The notes under the pieces are model-generated. The model saw only the letters and a list, made by a program, of their open reading frames with translations, was not told the DNA's origin and ran no database searches. Shown here one piece after another: positions 33,305 to 41,023 of a stretch of 41,023 bases of DNA. The stretch lies in assembly GCA_964458615.1 (NCBI GenBank), contig CAYWJR010000008.1, forward strand, positions 1 to 41,023, read 5' to 3'. Numbering within the stretch: the stretch's first letter is position 1; every line of letters starts with the position of its first letter. The stretch is from SHNJ01 sp964458615 (lineage in GTDB: Bacteria > Pseudomonadota > Alphaproteobacteria > SHNJ01). Made by a program: the position numbers and the translations under genes.

Positions 33305-33817
33305 TTACCGTATATCGATCAATGTTTGCGGCGTGAATTCAGGAATTATTTTCAATAAATCCGCGCACGGTATGGCAACGCACCCTTCGGTGCCTAAAAA
33401 TCCGCCATTTCCGTCGTCGCGCGTACAATGCAAAAAAATCGCGCTGCCGCGCCCGCGAATGGTCGGATTGCGGTTATATCCGATCACCACAACGATGTCG
33501 TACGCGCCATCGTCGCGCCACATAATTTCATGCCGCGCGGTATGCGGCAGTTTTATTAGAAAATTGTAACCCGAATAATCCGGATCGTCGCACCATCCGT
33601 CTTTTTGCGTCAATGCGCGTCCGGGCAACTGCAATTTCGGCATTTCCGGAATCCGGTCGGCGCGCCAATATATTTCGATTAATGGAAATTTTCCCAAAGG
33701 CGTTTTATGATCGCCTTCGGTTTTATCGAACGAAGCGCCGGATTTGCCGATCGCGCAAGGATAAGATCGGCCATTCCAATTCAGGATTTTATCGGTGGTG
33801 CTGATTTTGATCATCAT
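33305..33817 (-). CDS. L,D-transpeptidase (YkuD) family protein
   Basis: This 170-aa protein carries the catalytic block IFLHCTRDDGNGGFLGTEGCVAIP with His130 and Cys146. An N-terminal part has the YkuD fold (PCAIGKSGASFDKTEGDHKTPLGKFPLIEIY). Such enzymes form 3-3 cross-links or attach proteins to peptidoglycan. It lacks a visible signal peptide, as do many short COG3786 members, so its site of action is unclear; it may act inside the cell or be exported otherwise. Two ATG codons are tandem at the start (33817 and 33814), giving one residue of uncertainty. The DUF-type neighbour at 33884 starts upstream on the same strand. Confidence 0.87.
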   Translation of the reverse strand: MMIKISTTDKILNWNGRSYPCAIGKSGASFDKTEGDHKTPLGKFPLIEIYWRADRIPEMPKLQLPGRALTQKDGWCDDPDYSGYNFLIKLPHTARHEIMWRDDGAYDIVVVIGYNRNPTIRGRGSAIFLHCTRDDGNGGFLGTEGCVAIPCADLLKIIPEFTPQTLIDIR

Positions 33818-33883
33818 GCGGAAAATTGTAACAGATTTCGAAATTTATGTCGCGGCAAACAATTATTTTAAAAATAAATCCGT

Positions 33884-34822
33884 TTATTGCGGCTGGCGTT
33901 GTTTGATCATCTGTTCGTATTTGTCCAATGCGCGCATCATGTATTCCGGCATTTGTTCCGGCGCTATCGGCGCTGCGGATGCGGCGGGCGATGTGGATTT
34001 TACCGGTTTTTGTTCGGATGCGTGCGGCGTTACCGCATCGCCGCGCATCGGTTTATTCGGCACAATATCGGCGGGATGCAATGGTTCCTGTTCAACCGGC
34101 GTTGCGGGATAACTTTGTGGTTGTACGCGCAACCAAGGTTGCGCCGAAATATCGTCCGGCACCTCGGCCAAATTCACTGCCGCCGCATCGCCGCCGTTGA
34201 TGGATTCGTCGGCGACATCGGTTGCGGAATCGGACCGTTCTTGGTTGTTGTCTTGTTCGGCCAATTGTTGCGGCGTTTGCGGCATTTCGTCGTCATCGCC
34301 GATTTGCGCGATCATATTTTCACCAAAATCCTTGCCACCATGTTCTTGGGCGTAAATCGCATTTGATGTCGCAATCAACGCGCCCATCGGCCCGCCGAAT
34401 GCAATGCCGCCGATCACGCGCGCGGCGCCAGACAATTCATCGCCGGTAACGGCGCGGTAAATCGATCCCAAAACCGGGATATGTTGCAATGGATTGATAA
34501 TATCGATCACATCGGACAGGGAAAAATCTTGTGTGCCTTGAACGGGCTGCGCCGATTCCGCGCCTTCGTTGCCGTTTAACTGGCGCGCGTATAATTCGCG
34601 TGCGGGTATGGCGGGTTCGGCCGTGATATTGTTTGCGGCGGCAACCGCCAATTTGGGCGATGCCAATTTTTCTTCGGCAACCGGTTTTGGTTGCAGCAAT
34701 TTTGAAAATTCAACGTGCGGCGCGGCGTTTTGGCCGTTGTTCAAAATGGGCGCGCGTAAATTCGCATCATCGCCCAACGTTGCGGAAAATGTGTTTTGCA
34801 GTTGCACAGAATTAATGGTCAT
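33884..34822 (-). CDS. Hypothetical acidic protein with a conserved-looking central segment
   Basis: This 312-aa protein has low-complexity Ala/Pro/Glu/Gln-rich flanks around a more regular core near residues 105-165. The core contains DIINPLQHIPVLGSIYRAVTGDELSGAARVIGGIAFGGPMGALIATSNAIYA and includes a Gly-rich, weakly hydrophobic helix. I recall similar INPLQHIP cores in other alphaproteobacterial proteins of unknown role, but I cannot name a family. No signal peptide is seen. It lies 66 bases upstream of the L,D-transpeptidase on the same strand and back-to-back with the response regulator. The disordered ends suggest binding to partners. Confidence 0.68.
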   Translation of the reverse strand: MTINSVQLQNTFSATLGDDANLRAPILNNGQNAAPHVEFSKLLQPKPVAEEKLASPKLAVAAANNITAEPAIPARELYARQLNGNEGAESAQPVQGTQDFSLSDVIDIINPLQHIPVLGSIYRAVTGDELSGAARVIGGIAFGGPMGALIATSNAIYAQEHGGKDFGENMIAQIGDDDEMPQTPQQLAEQDNNQERSDSATDVADESINGGDAAAVNLAEVPDDISAQPWLRVQPQSYPATPVEQEPLHPADIVPNKPMRGDAVTPHASEQKPVKSTSPAASAAPIAPEQMPEYMMRALDKYEQMIKQRQPQ

Positions 34823-35139
34823 AACTTTGCTCCGTTCCCACCCTTGATATTTGCAATTGCCATGCCAACCGATTTTATATATTATTGTTATTAATCAATG
34901 GTTTGGATCGGTATTTGTGGTGCCGCGTGGCGTATTTTGCCGCCCTGCGAGCCAATATATAAGTCGCCGATGCGCAATTTTTGCCCAGTTCTTGCCCCGT
35001 TTTTTTTGCCCTGAAACAGGGCGATTGCCCGGCGCTGTGGGCGGAAAAACATTGCGCTATCTGCCTGATAAAAATATAAAAGAAGTCACCCACTTAACCT
35101 GTATCCGGGCAAAACCCGGACGCCTATTTCTGGTTTTCG
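34823..35139. promoter_or_regulatory. Divergent intergenic region with a leader hairpin
   Basis: A 317-base gap between the 312-aa gene (minus) and the response regulator (plus), so it should hold both promoters. A hairpin TCCGGG-CAAAA-CCCGGA lies at 35104-35120, 19 bases before the regulator's ATG. A second stem, GCCCTG-AAA-CAGGGC (35008-35022), follows a run of T on the plus strand and is followed by A on the minus strand, so neither direction gives a terminator. I see no clear promoter hexamers. Confidence 0.35.
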
Positions 35140-35826
35140 ATGAAAAAACACATATTGCTGGTTGACGACGACGATGCATTGCGCGAATCGCTGGCCGAAC
35201 AATTGGCGTTGTACGAAGAATTCAAAGTCACCCAAGCCAGCCGCGCGGCGATGGCGCTTGAAAAAATAAAAGAACAAGAACCGGTCGACATCGTGATTTT
35301 GGATGTCGGTTTGCCCGACATGGATGGGCGCGATACGTGCCGGTTGATGCGGCGCGGCGGATTCAAATCGCCGGTGATTATGTTGACGGCGGCGGCGACA
35401 GACGCCGACACGATTTTGGGTCTGGATGCGGGCGCAAACGATTATGTCGCAAAACCGTTCCGGTTCAACGTGCTGTTGGCGCGGATCCGCGCGCAAATAC
35501 GCCAGAATTTAAACGCCGAAGACGCGCAGGTGCGGATCGGCCGGTATTTGTTCCAAGCCAGCAGCAAAACCATGCACGATACCGAAAACGACAAGAAAAT
35601 AAAATTGACCGAAAAAGAAGCCGGGATCATCCGCCAGTTGTACCGCGCCGGCGGCCGCGTGGTGTCGCGCGATGTTTTGTTGAACGATATTTGGGGTTAC
35701 AATTCCGGCGTGTCGACGCATACGTTGGAAACCCATATTTACCGCCTGCGCCAAAAAATCGAAGACGACAAGGGCGATGGCGCCGTAATCGTCACCGAAG
35801 GCGGCGGATACCGTATCGCGGTTTAA
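35140..35826 (+). CDS. OmpR/PhoB-type response regulator
   Basis: This 228-aa protein has a receiver domain with the acidic pocket DDDD (residues 9-12), the phospho-acceptor Asp55 (VILDVGLPDMDG), Thr83 and Lys105. A winged-helix DNA-binding domain follows, including EKEAGIIRQLYRAGGRVVSRDVLLNDIWGYN and VSTHTLETHIYRLRQKIE. It is a transcription factor activated by phosphorylation. No histidine kinase gene lies next to it, so it is an orphan in this window. The leader carries a hairpin 19 bases upstream of the start. Target genes are unknown; the porins and envelope genes nearby are possible but unsupported. Confidence 0.95.
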   Translation: MKKHILLVDDDDALRESLAEQLALYEEFKVTQASRAAMALEKIKEQEPVDIVILDVGLPDMDGRDTCRLMRRGGFKSPVIMLTAAATDADTILGLDAGANDYVAKPFRFNVLLARIRAQIRQNLNAEDAQVRIGRYLFQASSKTMHDTENDKKIKLTEKEAGIIRQLYRAGGRVVSRDVLLNDIWGYNSGVSTHTLETHIYRLRQKIEDDKGDGAVIVTEGGGYRIAV

Positions 35827-35847
35827 TTTATTTTTTTTATACCTTAA

Positions 35848-36522
35848 TCATGCGGCATCGGCGGCGATTGTTAAATCGCGCCAATTGCCGAACACCGCAT
35901 CCGCGCCAGCCAGCGCCAATTTTTGCGCCGTTTGCGCATTTTCTCCAAGTCCCGTATATCCCCAAACCCGCAAAGATGCTTGTTTGGCTGCGGTAATGCC
36001 CGCTTTGCTGTCTTCGATAACAAGGATGTTGGTTTTATTATATCCTGTGGATGCCAATTCATATAAATCCGGCGCTGGTTTTGGGCGCGCCACTTGTTCG
36101 GCCGAAAAAATTTCATGTCCGCCGAACAATTTCGAAAATCCGATATGGTGCAACGTCGCCAAAATATTTTCCATCTCGCCATTCGATGCGACACTGGTTT
36201 TTATGCCGCGCGATTGCGCGTGTTCGATAAAATTTTTGGCGTGCGGCGCAGCGCGCAAATTTCCGGGCATGACCGACCGGTATTGCGCGCCGATTTCGGC
36301 GATGAATTCGTCGCGCGCGATTGCGATGTTGTTTTGTATTTTATCGTGCACTTCGGCCATGGACAGCGCGAAAAAATCGCGCGTTGCGGTTTGCAATGTG
36401 TGCGGCATGCCAAGGCGCGTTAAATACGCCGCAAGCGCGGTGTAAAATACCGGCGTCGAATCGACCAATGTGCCGTCCATATCGAATATTATCAGGCGGC
36501 AATCGGATGGAATAAAAATCAT
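35848..36522 (-). CDS. HAD-superfamily hydrolase (phosphatase, subfamily IA)
   Basis: This 224-aa protein has motif I LIIFDMDGTLVDS (Asp14 and Asp16), a helical cap, motif II around TSVASNG and motif III with a Lys and the VIEDSKAGITAAKQA segment. Subfamily IA members include phosphoglycolate and beta-phosphoglucomutase-type phosphatases. The substrate cannot be inferred. The gene ends 21 bases from the convergent response regulator gene. The tRNA-Gln gene lies 18 bases upstream on the same strand. Confidence 0.9.
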   Translation of the reverse strand: MIFIPSDCRLIIFDMDGTLVDSTPVFYTALAAYLTRLGMPHTLQTATRDFFALSMAEVHDKIQNNIAIARDEFIAEIGAQYRSVMPGNLRAAPHAKNFIEHAQSRGIKTSVASNGEMENILATLHHIGFSKLFGGHEIFSAEQVARPKPAPDLYELASTGYNKTNILVIEDSKAGITAAKQASLRVWGYTGLGENAQTAQKLALAGADAVFGNWRDLTIAADAA

Positions 36523-36540
36523 ATTTTTGCGGGTGTTTAA

Positions 36541-36615
36541 TGGCTGGGGCGCTAGGGATCGAACCTAGGAATGTCGGTACCAAAAACCGATGCCTTACCG
36601 CTTGGCTACGCCCCA
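36541..36615 (-). tRNA. tRNA-Gln (anticodon UUG)
   Basis: Read on the minus strand, 75 bases fold as a tRNA. The acceptor stem is TGGGGCG with CGCCCCA, and a D-arm follows with AGCCAAGCGGTAAGGC. The anticodon stem is TCGGT-ACCGA around the loop TTTTGGT (anticodon TTG at positions 34-36), and the T-arm contains GGTTCGATCC. The discriminator base is G with an encoded CCA end. UUG reads the Gln codons CAA and, by wobble, CAG. No integrase or flanking repeat was found, so it is not an obvious island insertion site. Confidence 0.97.
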
Positions 36616-36812
36616 ATCCTTTGAAACAGAGATGAGAAAATAGTCATAAGTTCGATCAAATGCAAGAACTACGTGGATAAAAATACTGTGACCTAAAATG
36701 GCACGGCACCGAAATATCCACTACTATATCTTGGTAAGTACTTGCAAATTTTACAAACTCTGGTAATCCAGAATCTTGGTGCTGTTCCTAAAAAATAAAA
36801 ACAAGGCTACGA

Positions 36813-37202
36813 ATGACCGATTCTTGCAAAAATGACGCCGCCATTACCATCCCCTGGAGCGTAAAGGGTGTTTCCGCCAAGGCTCGGCAGACCGCCAAGG
36901 ATAAAGCCGCCGAAGAAGGCGTCACCATCGGAACCTGGGTTTCACGGGCAATCCGGGCCGCCGCCCAGGACCCAACCTTGTTCCGCCAATTGACCGAAAT
37001 CGCCAATCAATCGACCCCGCAACCGCGGATTCCATCGGTTTTGGACGAATCGGCGTTGTTCGAATATTTACAAAAAATGGATCAAAAACTGGGCGTTTTG
37101 AACGACCGTATGGCCAATTACGAAGGCAACGGGTCGGGCGCGCGTATCCCAAGTTTTGAAACCGTATCCGCGATTGCCAGCAAAACCTGGCCAACACAAT
37201 AA
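36813..37202 (+). CDS. Small protein with PodJ-like N-terminal domain
   Basis: This 129-aa protein has a domain at about residues 13-50: PWSVKGVSAKARQTAKDKAAEEGVTIGTWVSRAIRAA. The pattern W-x-VKGV-x-x-x-A-x-x-x-A-x-x-x-A-x-x-x-G-x-T-x-G-x-W resembles the N-terminal segment of PodJ-type polarity factors. Its spacing suggests a ribbon-helix-helix DNA-binding fold; both comparisons come from memory. The rest is polar with a short helical part (LDESALFEYLQKMDQKLGVLNDRM) that could form a coiled coil. AAGG precedes the start. The next gene, 18 bases downstream, has the same domain, so the two are paralogues in one operon. Confidence 0.75.
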   Translation: MTDSCKNDAAITIPWSVKGVSAKARQTAKDKAAEEGVTIGTWVSRAIRAAAQDPTLFRQLTEIANQSTPQPRIPSVLDESALFEYLQKMDQKLGVLNDRMANYEGNGSGARIPSFETVSAIASKTWPTQ

Positions 37203-37220
37203 TATATAAAAGGATCATCG

Positions 37221-37913
37221 ATGTCGGCTGTATTGGGCGCGTGGAGCGTAAAGGGTGTAGACGAAGAAGCCAAAGCCATCGCCAAACGTTCCGCCGCTGA
37301 ATCGGGAATTACCATGGGCGCGTGGCTTGAGGCTGCGATCATGCATATCGCCAAAGGTGGCGTACAGCAAGATGTCGAAAAAACATTGCAAGACGTGCGC
37401 AATTTGGTGCAATCGCCGGACATGTCGATGGATCGCGCGGATTTGACCGCGCCGAACATTGTTGCAAGTGAAAAACGCCTATTCAACACCACTATCCGCA
37501 TCGCCCCGCAAAATGGCGCGCAAAATTCCCCGTTCAATCCCGCCGGACTTGCGGCGATCGCCGATTCGGTGAACGATATTGAACAGGCATTGCAATCCAG
37601 CCTGGGTCAAATGCAGATGCGTATTTTGGAATTGGAAAACAGCATGCAGCAAGTGCGCAATTTATTGCCAGCGCCCGGTAAATCGGCGCCTGCGATGTTG
37701 ACCGCATCGACCGATTTGTATGCGATGACCGACATCAGCGCGGAATATCACCCGCTTGCTTTGCCTCCGGCATCCACCGAAACGTCGTTGTTCGGCAATT
37801 CGAAAAATGCCGAAACATGGGACGATTTATTGACGCTGGCGGTTATTGTCGCGTTGGGCGTTGCGGCGTTTTTGGCCGGGAACCGTTTGGGATTCGATTT
37901 CGTGAATTTCTAA
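37221..37913 (+). CDS. PodJ-like N-terminal domain protein with C-terminal membrane anchor
   Basis: This 230-aa protein opens with the same domain (AWSVKGVDEEAKAIAKRSAAESGITMGAWLEAAI, residues 7-40). A helical linker follows, with a heptad-like segment near 120-150 (VNDIEQALQSSLGQMQMRILELENSMQQVRNLL) that suits a coiled coil. A polar stretch then leads to a C-terminal membrane segment (LLTLAVIVALGVAAFLAGNRLGF, about 202-224). If the domain binds DNA, the protein would tether DNA to the membrane. That is inference. AAGGA lies 6 bases before the start. Its stop overlaps that of ispE on the other strand by 4 bases. Confidence 0.75.
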   Translation: MSAVLGAWSVKGVDEEAKAIAKRSAAESGITMGAWLEAAIMHIAKGGVQQDVEKTLQDVRNLVQSPDMSMDRADLTAPNIVASEKRLFNTTIRIAPQNGAQNSPFNPAGLAAIADSVNDIEQALQSSLGQMQMRILELENSMQQVRNLLPAPGKSAPAMLTASTDLYAMTDISAEYHPLALPPASTETSLFGNSKNAETWDDLLTLAVIVALGVAAFLAGNRLGFDFVNF

Positions 37914-38752
37914 ATGCCCGTTTTGATGGGCTTGATCCAAAAATCCGGATAATGTTTTTGCAATTGCGCCGCCCAATGGGCGGCGTTTTTCGCAATCGGC
38001 GATAGGGCGTAAAAACACGACCCGCTGCCGGTCATGCCCCAAAAATCGGCGCGCAAATCGGCGATTTTATCCGCAATTCCGCGCAATTGCGGATGCGCGG
38101 CGCAGGCAGGTTCGAATAAATCATTGTCGTTCTGATATTCGTTTGCGGCGCGGGCGGATTTTTTGGAATTCGTCCATTGGATAAAAATATCTTTGGTTGC
38201 AATGGCGATTTGCGGAAACAATAAAACACCGTGCAATTGCGGCGCGTCCGGCCAATATTCGATTATATCGCCAACGCCGCGCATGACGCATGGCCGGGAC
38301 GATATGCAAACCGGCACGTCCGCGCCGATGGATTTTCCGAACGCCAGCGGGGAAAATTCGCCGCTAGCAGTTTTTTGGATCAGTCCGCCGTCGCATTCCA
38401 TCGCCCACCGGATAATGGCCGCCGCATCGGCCGAACCGCCGCCCAATCCGGCGCCGATGGGAATATTTTTTTGCAATTGAATGTCCACATATGGCAAATC
38501 GGGCGAAATTTGCCGCAACGCCGCCAATGTTTTCGCAATCAAATTATTATCAGGATGGAGAAATTTTGCAAACTCGCCGGTTGTTTCGATGCGGTCCTTT
38601 TTGTCCGCGTTCCGTGTCGCTCGGATAATGTCGGCGCAATCGGCGAATACGACGCGGCTTTGCAAATCATGGTACCCGTCGGCGCGTTTGGCCGTGATTT
38701 TCAAATTCAAATTTATTTTCGCACGCGCGGCGATGACGGTGAACATGGTCAT
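37910..38752 (-). CDS. ispE: 4-diphosphocytidyl-2-C-methyl-D-erythritol kinase
   Basis: This 280-aa GHMP kinase has AARAKINLNLKITAKRADGYHDLQSRVVF at the N-terminus, the ATP loop NIPIGAGLGGGSADAAAIIRWA in the middle and MTGSGSCFYAL near the end. It phosphorylates the 2-hydroxyl of CDP-methylerythritol in the MEP isoprenoid pathway. Family length and motifs are complete. It lies 29 bases after the TPR gene on the same strand, and its TAG overlaps the stop of the preceding plus-strand gene. Confidence 0.97.
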   Translation of the reverse strand: MTMFTVIAARAKINLNLKITAKRADGYHDLQSRVVFADCADIIRATRNADKKDRIETTGEFAKFLHPDNNLIAKTLAALRQISPDLPYVDIQLQKNIPIGAGLGGGSADAAAIIRWAMECDGGLIQKTASGEFSPLAFGKSIGADVPVCISSRPCVMRGVGDIIEYWPDAPQLHGVLLFPQIAIATKDIFIQWTNSKKSARAANEYQNDNDLFEPACAAHPQLRGIADKIADLRADFWGMTGSGSCFYALSPIAKNAAHWAAQLQKHYPDFWIKPIKTGI

Positions 38753-38781
38753 AAAATGCTGGGCTGGCGATTTTTATAAAA

Positions 38782-40626
38782 TCAGTTTGCAGAAGCCGAT
38801 TTATCGGCCGGTTTTTCAGGTTTTTTGATGTCTTGTTCCTTTAATCCTTCGCGCAATTTCTGATCCAGGGATTTTTTCAAATCCGGTTCCGGCCCGAACG
38901 ACATGGCGCGGTTCCATTGCACCATCGCCTGTTCGCGGTCGTTCAATTGCCACAACACATCGCCGTAATGATCGATCAATTGCGGATCGTATGGCCGCGC
39001 TTCGACCGCTTGCTGCAAAATCGGCGCGGCTTCTTCGTAATTGCCCTGGCGGTATAATGCCCAACCCAAACTGTCGATGATAAACGCATCGCCCGGCGCC
39101 AATTGCACCGCTTTTTTCAACATCGCCAAGGCTTCGTCCAAATTTTCGCCTTTTTCGACGAACGAATACGCCAGATAATTCAACACATATGGTTGATCCG
39201 GCGACAGGCTTAGGGCCTGGCGCAAATCTTTTTCCGCTTGCGGCCATAAACCGGCGCGTTCGAACGCGGTGCCGCGCGCGTAATATAGCGGCCAGTCGGT
39301 TGCCTTGTCGCCGTCGCTTGCGGCCATCGCCTCGCTATAGGCTTCGATGGCGGCGGCGTAATCTTTTTTGTTGCGGTACAAATCGCCCAACATGGTCACG
39401 GCTTCGATGCGTTTTGGGTGCGCCTTGCGCATTTTTTCCAAAACACCGACCGCCTTGGATTCCTGATTCATTTTTTCATAATCGCGCGCCAGCCGCAAAC
39501 CGCTGGACCATCCAAACGCCGGATGAGACGCCAATTTTTCATGGATTGCCGCTGCGGCGTCATATTGTTCGAACGATTCGAATATTTCCGATAACAGCAA
39601 TTGATTGAATTCGAAATCCGGCTGCATATACGCCGATAATTGCGCGTAAACGGCCGCCAGATCATTGCCCGCCTGGCCTTCGAACGATGTTGCGATGTCG
39701 AACAAAACCTGGGCGATGCCGTCTTGCATGGTGCGCACGTTCGCAGGCGCGGTTTGCGATTTGTCGATCCGGGCATATGCGGCGTCGAAAATATAATTGT
39801 TCGGGCTGCGTTTGGTAAACGCGTCATACAGCGCTTTGGCTTTGTCCGCCTCTTGCGTTGTTTCGTAAATATTGCCCAAATTCATCGCCAACCGCAGCGG
39901 CGTTACGGTGAACCGCGCGATCGCTTGGTTGTAAAAATCGGCGGCCATTGCGAAATCGCGGTTATATTCCGCCAACAATGCGGCGTGGATTAAAATAATG
40001 CCGCCCGCGGTTTCATGCGCGAATAACGGTTTTATGGCCGCAATCGCCGCATCGCTATTTCCCTTGCCCGCTTCGATCCAGGCGCGCAACAGCGGCAAAG
40101 TCAGTTTGTTCAAACCGCCCGTTTCCATGCCGGTTAGAATTTTATCGGCTTCCGCAATGCGGCCGCGTTTGGCAGCATCCAGGAATAAAACCATGCTGGG
40201 CAACAAGGATTTCGGTTTGTTGTTTTGCCATTGTCTGGCCAATGGCAGCGATTTTTGGATTTGACCGCTCATGATATACAAAACGCAAACCCGTTCGATC
40301 AACGATTGGTTTTTCGGATCTTTGTTTAATGCTTGTTGTAAATATTCCGCCGACCGGGCGAAATTCGCGTCCTGCAATGCCGCGCGGCTGGCCAGATAAC
40401 TGCCGGCGACGCCATCCGGCGTATCGGCGGCATCGGAAAACAAAGAATTTTCTTGCAACTGGCCGTTATTCGCCGCTGCGGTTGCGGGTTCCGCCGGCGC
40501 CGTTTGATCGGCGGGGGTTTGCGCGGATATGGCGGGTTGCGGTTGCGATGCGGAATCGGTAACGCAGCCGGTTAAAAATCCCGACAATAAAACGCAAGAC
40601 AGCAAAATGGCAAAACGGTGTATCAT
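38782..40626 (-). CDS. Tetratricopeptide repeat lipoprotein
   Basis: This 614-aa protein has a lipoprotein signal ending in LTGC (Cys21) and a Pro/Ala/Gln-rich linker (about 25-60). Many TPR motifs follow, for example SAEYLQQALNKDPKNQSLIERVCVLYI, and near the end YLAYSFVEKGENLDEALAMLKKAVQLAPGDAFIIDSLGWALYRQGNYEEAAPILQQAVEARPYDPQLIDHYGDVLW. TPR arrays bind proteins; this one sits at the outer or inner membrane facing the periplasm. The C-terminal end is charged (Lys/Asp/Glu). It lies between the ETF-QO gene and ispE, an arrangement common in this class. The partner is unknown. Confidence 0.93.
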   Translation of the reverse strand: MIHRFAILLSCVLLSGFLTGCVTDSASQPQPAISAQTPADQTAPAEPATAAANNGQLQENSLFSDAADTPDGVAGSYLASRAALQDANFARSAEYLQQALNKDPKNQSLIERVCVLYIMSGQIQKSLPLARQWQNNKPKSLLPSMVLFLDAAKRGRIAEADKILTGMETGGLNKLTLPLLRAWIEAGKGNSDAAIAAIKPLFAHETAGGIILIHAALLAEYNRDFAMAADFYNQAIARFTVTPLRLAMNLGNIYETTQEADKAKALYDAFTKRSPNNYIFDAAYARIDKSQTAPANVRTMQDGIAQVLFDIATSFEGQAGNDLAAVYAQLSAYMQPDFEFNQLLLSEIFESFEQYDAAAAIHEKLASHPAFGWSSGLRLARDYEKMNQESKAVGVLEKMRKAHPKRIEAVTMLGDLYRNKKDYAAAIEAYSEAMAASDGDKATDWPLYYARGTAFERAGLWPQAEKDLRQALSLSPDQPYVLNYLAYSFVEKGENLDEALAMLKKAVQLAPGDAFIIDSLGWALYRQGNYEEAAPILQQAVEARPYDPQLIDHYGDVLWQLNDREQAMVQWNRAMSFGPEPDLKKSLDQKLREGLKEQDIKKPEKPADKSASAN

Positions 40627-40680
40627 TTAAAAATCCTTAGAAAAGATAAAACGGGCAAAAAAAAACAGGACAAATCGGTG

Positions 40681-41023
40681 TTACATATTCGAATAATTCG
40701 GCCCCTCGCCGCCTTGCGGCGGAACCCAGTTGATATTTTGCCCGGGGTCCTTGATGTCGCAAGTTTTGCAATGCACGCAATTGGCGGCGTTGATGTGCAA
40801 TTTTTTCGCGCCGTCCAAATCGACCAATTCATACACCCCGGCCGGGCAATAACGCGTTTCCGGGCTGTCGTATAATTGGTAATTCACCTTTATGGCTTTT
40901 TCCGGGTCTTGCAATTGCAAATGGCACGGTTGATTTTCCGCATGATTGGTCGCGGATAAATAAACCGACGACATGCGGTCGAATGTTAAAACGCCATCCG
41001 GTTTGTCATATTCTATTTTGCGC
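40681..41023 (-). CDS. Electron transfer flavoprotein-ubiquinone oxidoreductase, C-terminal part
   Basis: The last 113 residues are visible up to the window edge. They contain RMSSVYLSATNHAENQPCHL, ETRYCPAGVYELV and INAANCVHCKTCDIKDPGQNINWVPPQGGEGPNY. The cysteine set of the C-terminal 4Fe-4S cluster (CPAGVYE plus CVHCKTCDIKDP) is complete. ETF-QO passes electrons from ETF, reduced by acyl-CoA and other dehydrogenases, to ubiquinone at the inner membrane. The N-terminal FAD-binding part lies beyond the window. The stop is 54 bases before the TPR lipoprotein gene. Confidence 0.96.
   Translation of the reverse strand, partial: RKIEYDKPDGVLTFDRMSSVYLSATNHAENQPCHLQLQDPEKAIKVNYQLYDSPETRYCPAGVYELVDLDGAKKLHINAANCVHCKTCDIKDPGQNINWVPPQGGEGPNYSNM

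Noticed and set aside
35008..35022. Hairpin GCCCTG-AAA-CAGGGC as a terminator
   Set aside because: The T run precedes the stem on the plus strand, and A follows on the minus strand, so neither strand gives a terminator.
36541..36615. tRNA-Gln as an integration site for a mobile element
   Set aside because: No integrase, no partial tRNA repeat and no phage-like genes were seen in the flanks.
1..41023. CRISPR array, toxin-antitoxin pair, restriction-modification or other defence genes
   Set aside because: I looked for regularly spaced repeats and for typical domain signatures and found none; the lone methyltransferase at 27819 has no motif of DNA methylases.

Overview
The window reads as a chromosomal segment of an alphaproteobacterium, from its origin-proximal region. 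The evidence is the gene set and order: maf and the PPDK/PEPS regulator (RP001 family), rho, mnmE, mnmG, rsmG, parA, parB, holA, lptE, leuS and a DUF3576 lipoprotein, then ispE, a TPR lipoprotein and ETF-ubiquinone oxidoreductase. PodJ-type N-terminal domains and the DUF6489-like protein fit the same class. Base composition is middling, with heavy use of TTG for leucine. A Rhodospirillales- or Micavibrio-like lineage is possible, but I cannot place it further. A run of ten N at 18957-18966 marks this as a scaffolded draft.

Layout. At 1-1041 a minus-strand pair (regulator, then maf) overlaps by ATGA. The AT-rich gap 1042-1734, between the regulator and the divergent rho gene, is a good candidate for oriC. 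From 3051 to 12041 lies a mostly lineage-specific stretch: a sugar transferase, two unknown envelope proteins, a perfect 2,500-bp tandem duplication (three genes per copy: exported dienelactone-hydrolase-like enzyme plus two unknown exported proteins), a cysteine-rich secreted protein, a DUF6489-like protein and a thioredoxin-like ferredoxin. From 12064 to 21973 the conserved block mnmE-mnmG-rsmG-parA-parB appears, interrupted by a 292-aa unknown, two membrane-anchored family 3 solute-binding-like proteins, a small membrane protein and a CsaA homologue. Two perfect parS palindromes flank mnmG; the second lies inside the rsmG coding sequence.

From 21978 to 26963 a minus-strand run reads leuS-lptE-holA and two unknown small genes. 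It converges on parB with four bases between the stop codons. From 27098 to 29751 there are an unknown protein, a class I methyltransferase, a small unknown and the DUF3576 lipoprotein. Two tandem porin genes (30129-32567) follow, each with a hairpin terminator. Next come yggS, an L,D-transpeptidase, an unknown acidic protein, an OmpR-type response regulator, a HAD phosphatase and tRNA-Gln(UUG). Two adjacent small proteins (36813-37913) share a PodJ-like ribbon-helix-helix-type domain. The window closes with the minus-strand run ETF-QO (partial), TPR lipoprotein, ispE.

Functional themes are chromosome replication and segregation (oriC candidate, parS, ParA/ParB, HolA), tRNA modification and charging (MnmE/MnmG, LeuRS, tRNA-Gln), and the cell envelope (LptE, porins, L,D-transpeptidase, sugar transferase, several exported unknowns). 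No CRISPR array, integrase, transposase or recognisable defence system was seen. The most unusual items are the perfect tandem duplication, the PodJ-like domain pair and the anchored solute-binding pair next to rsmG and parA.
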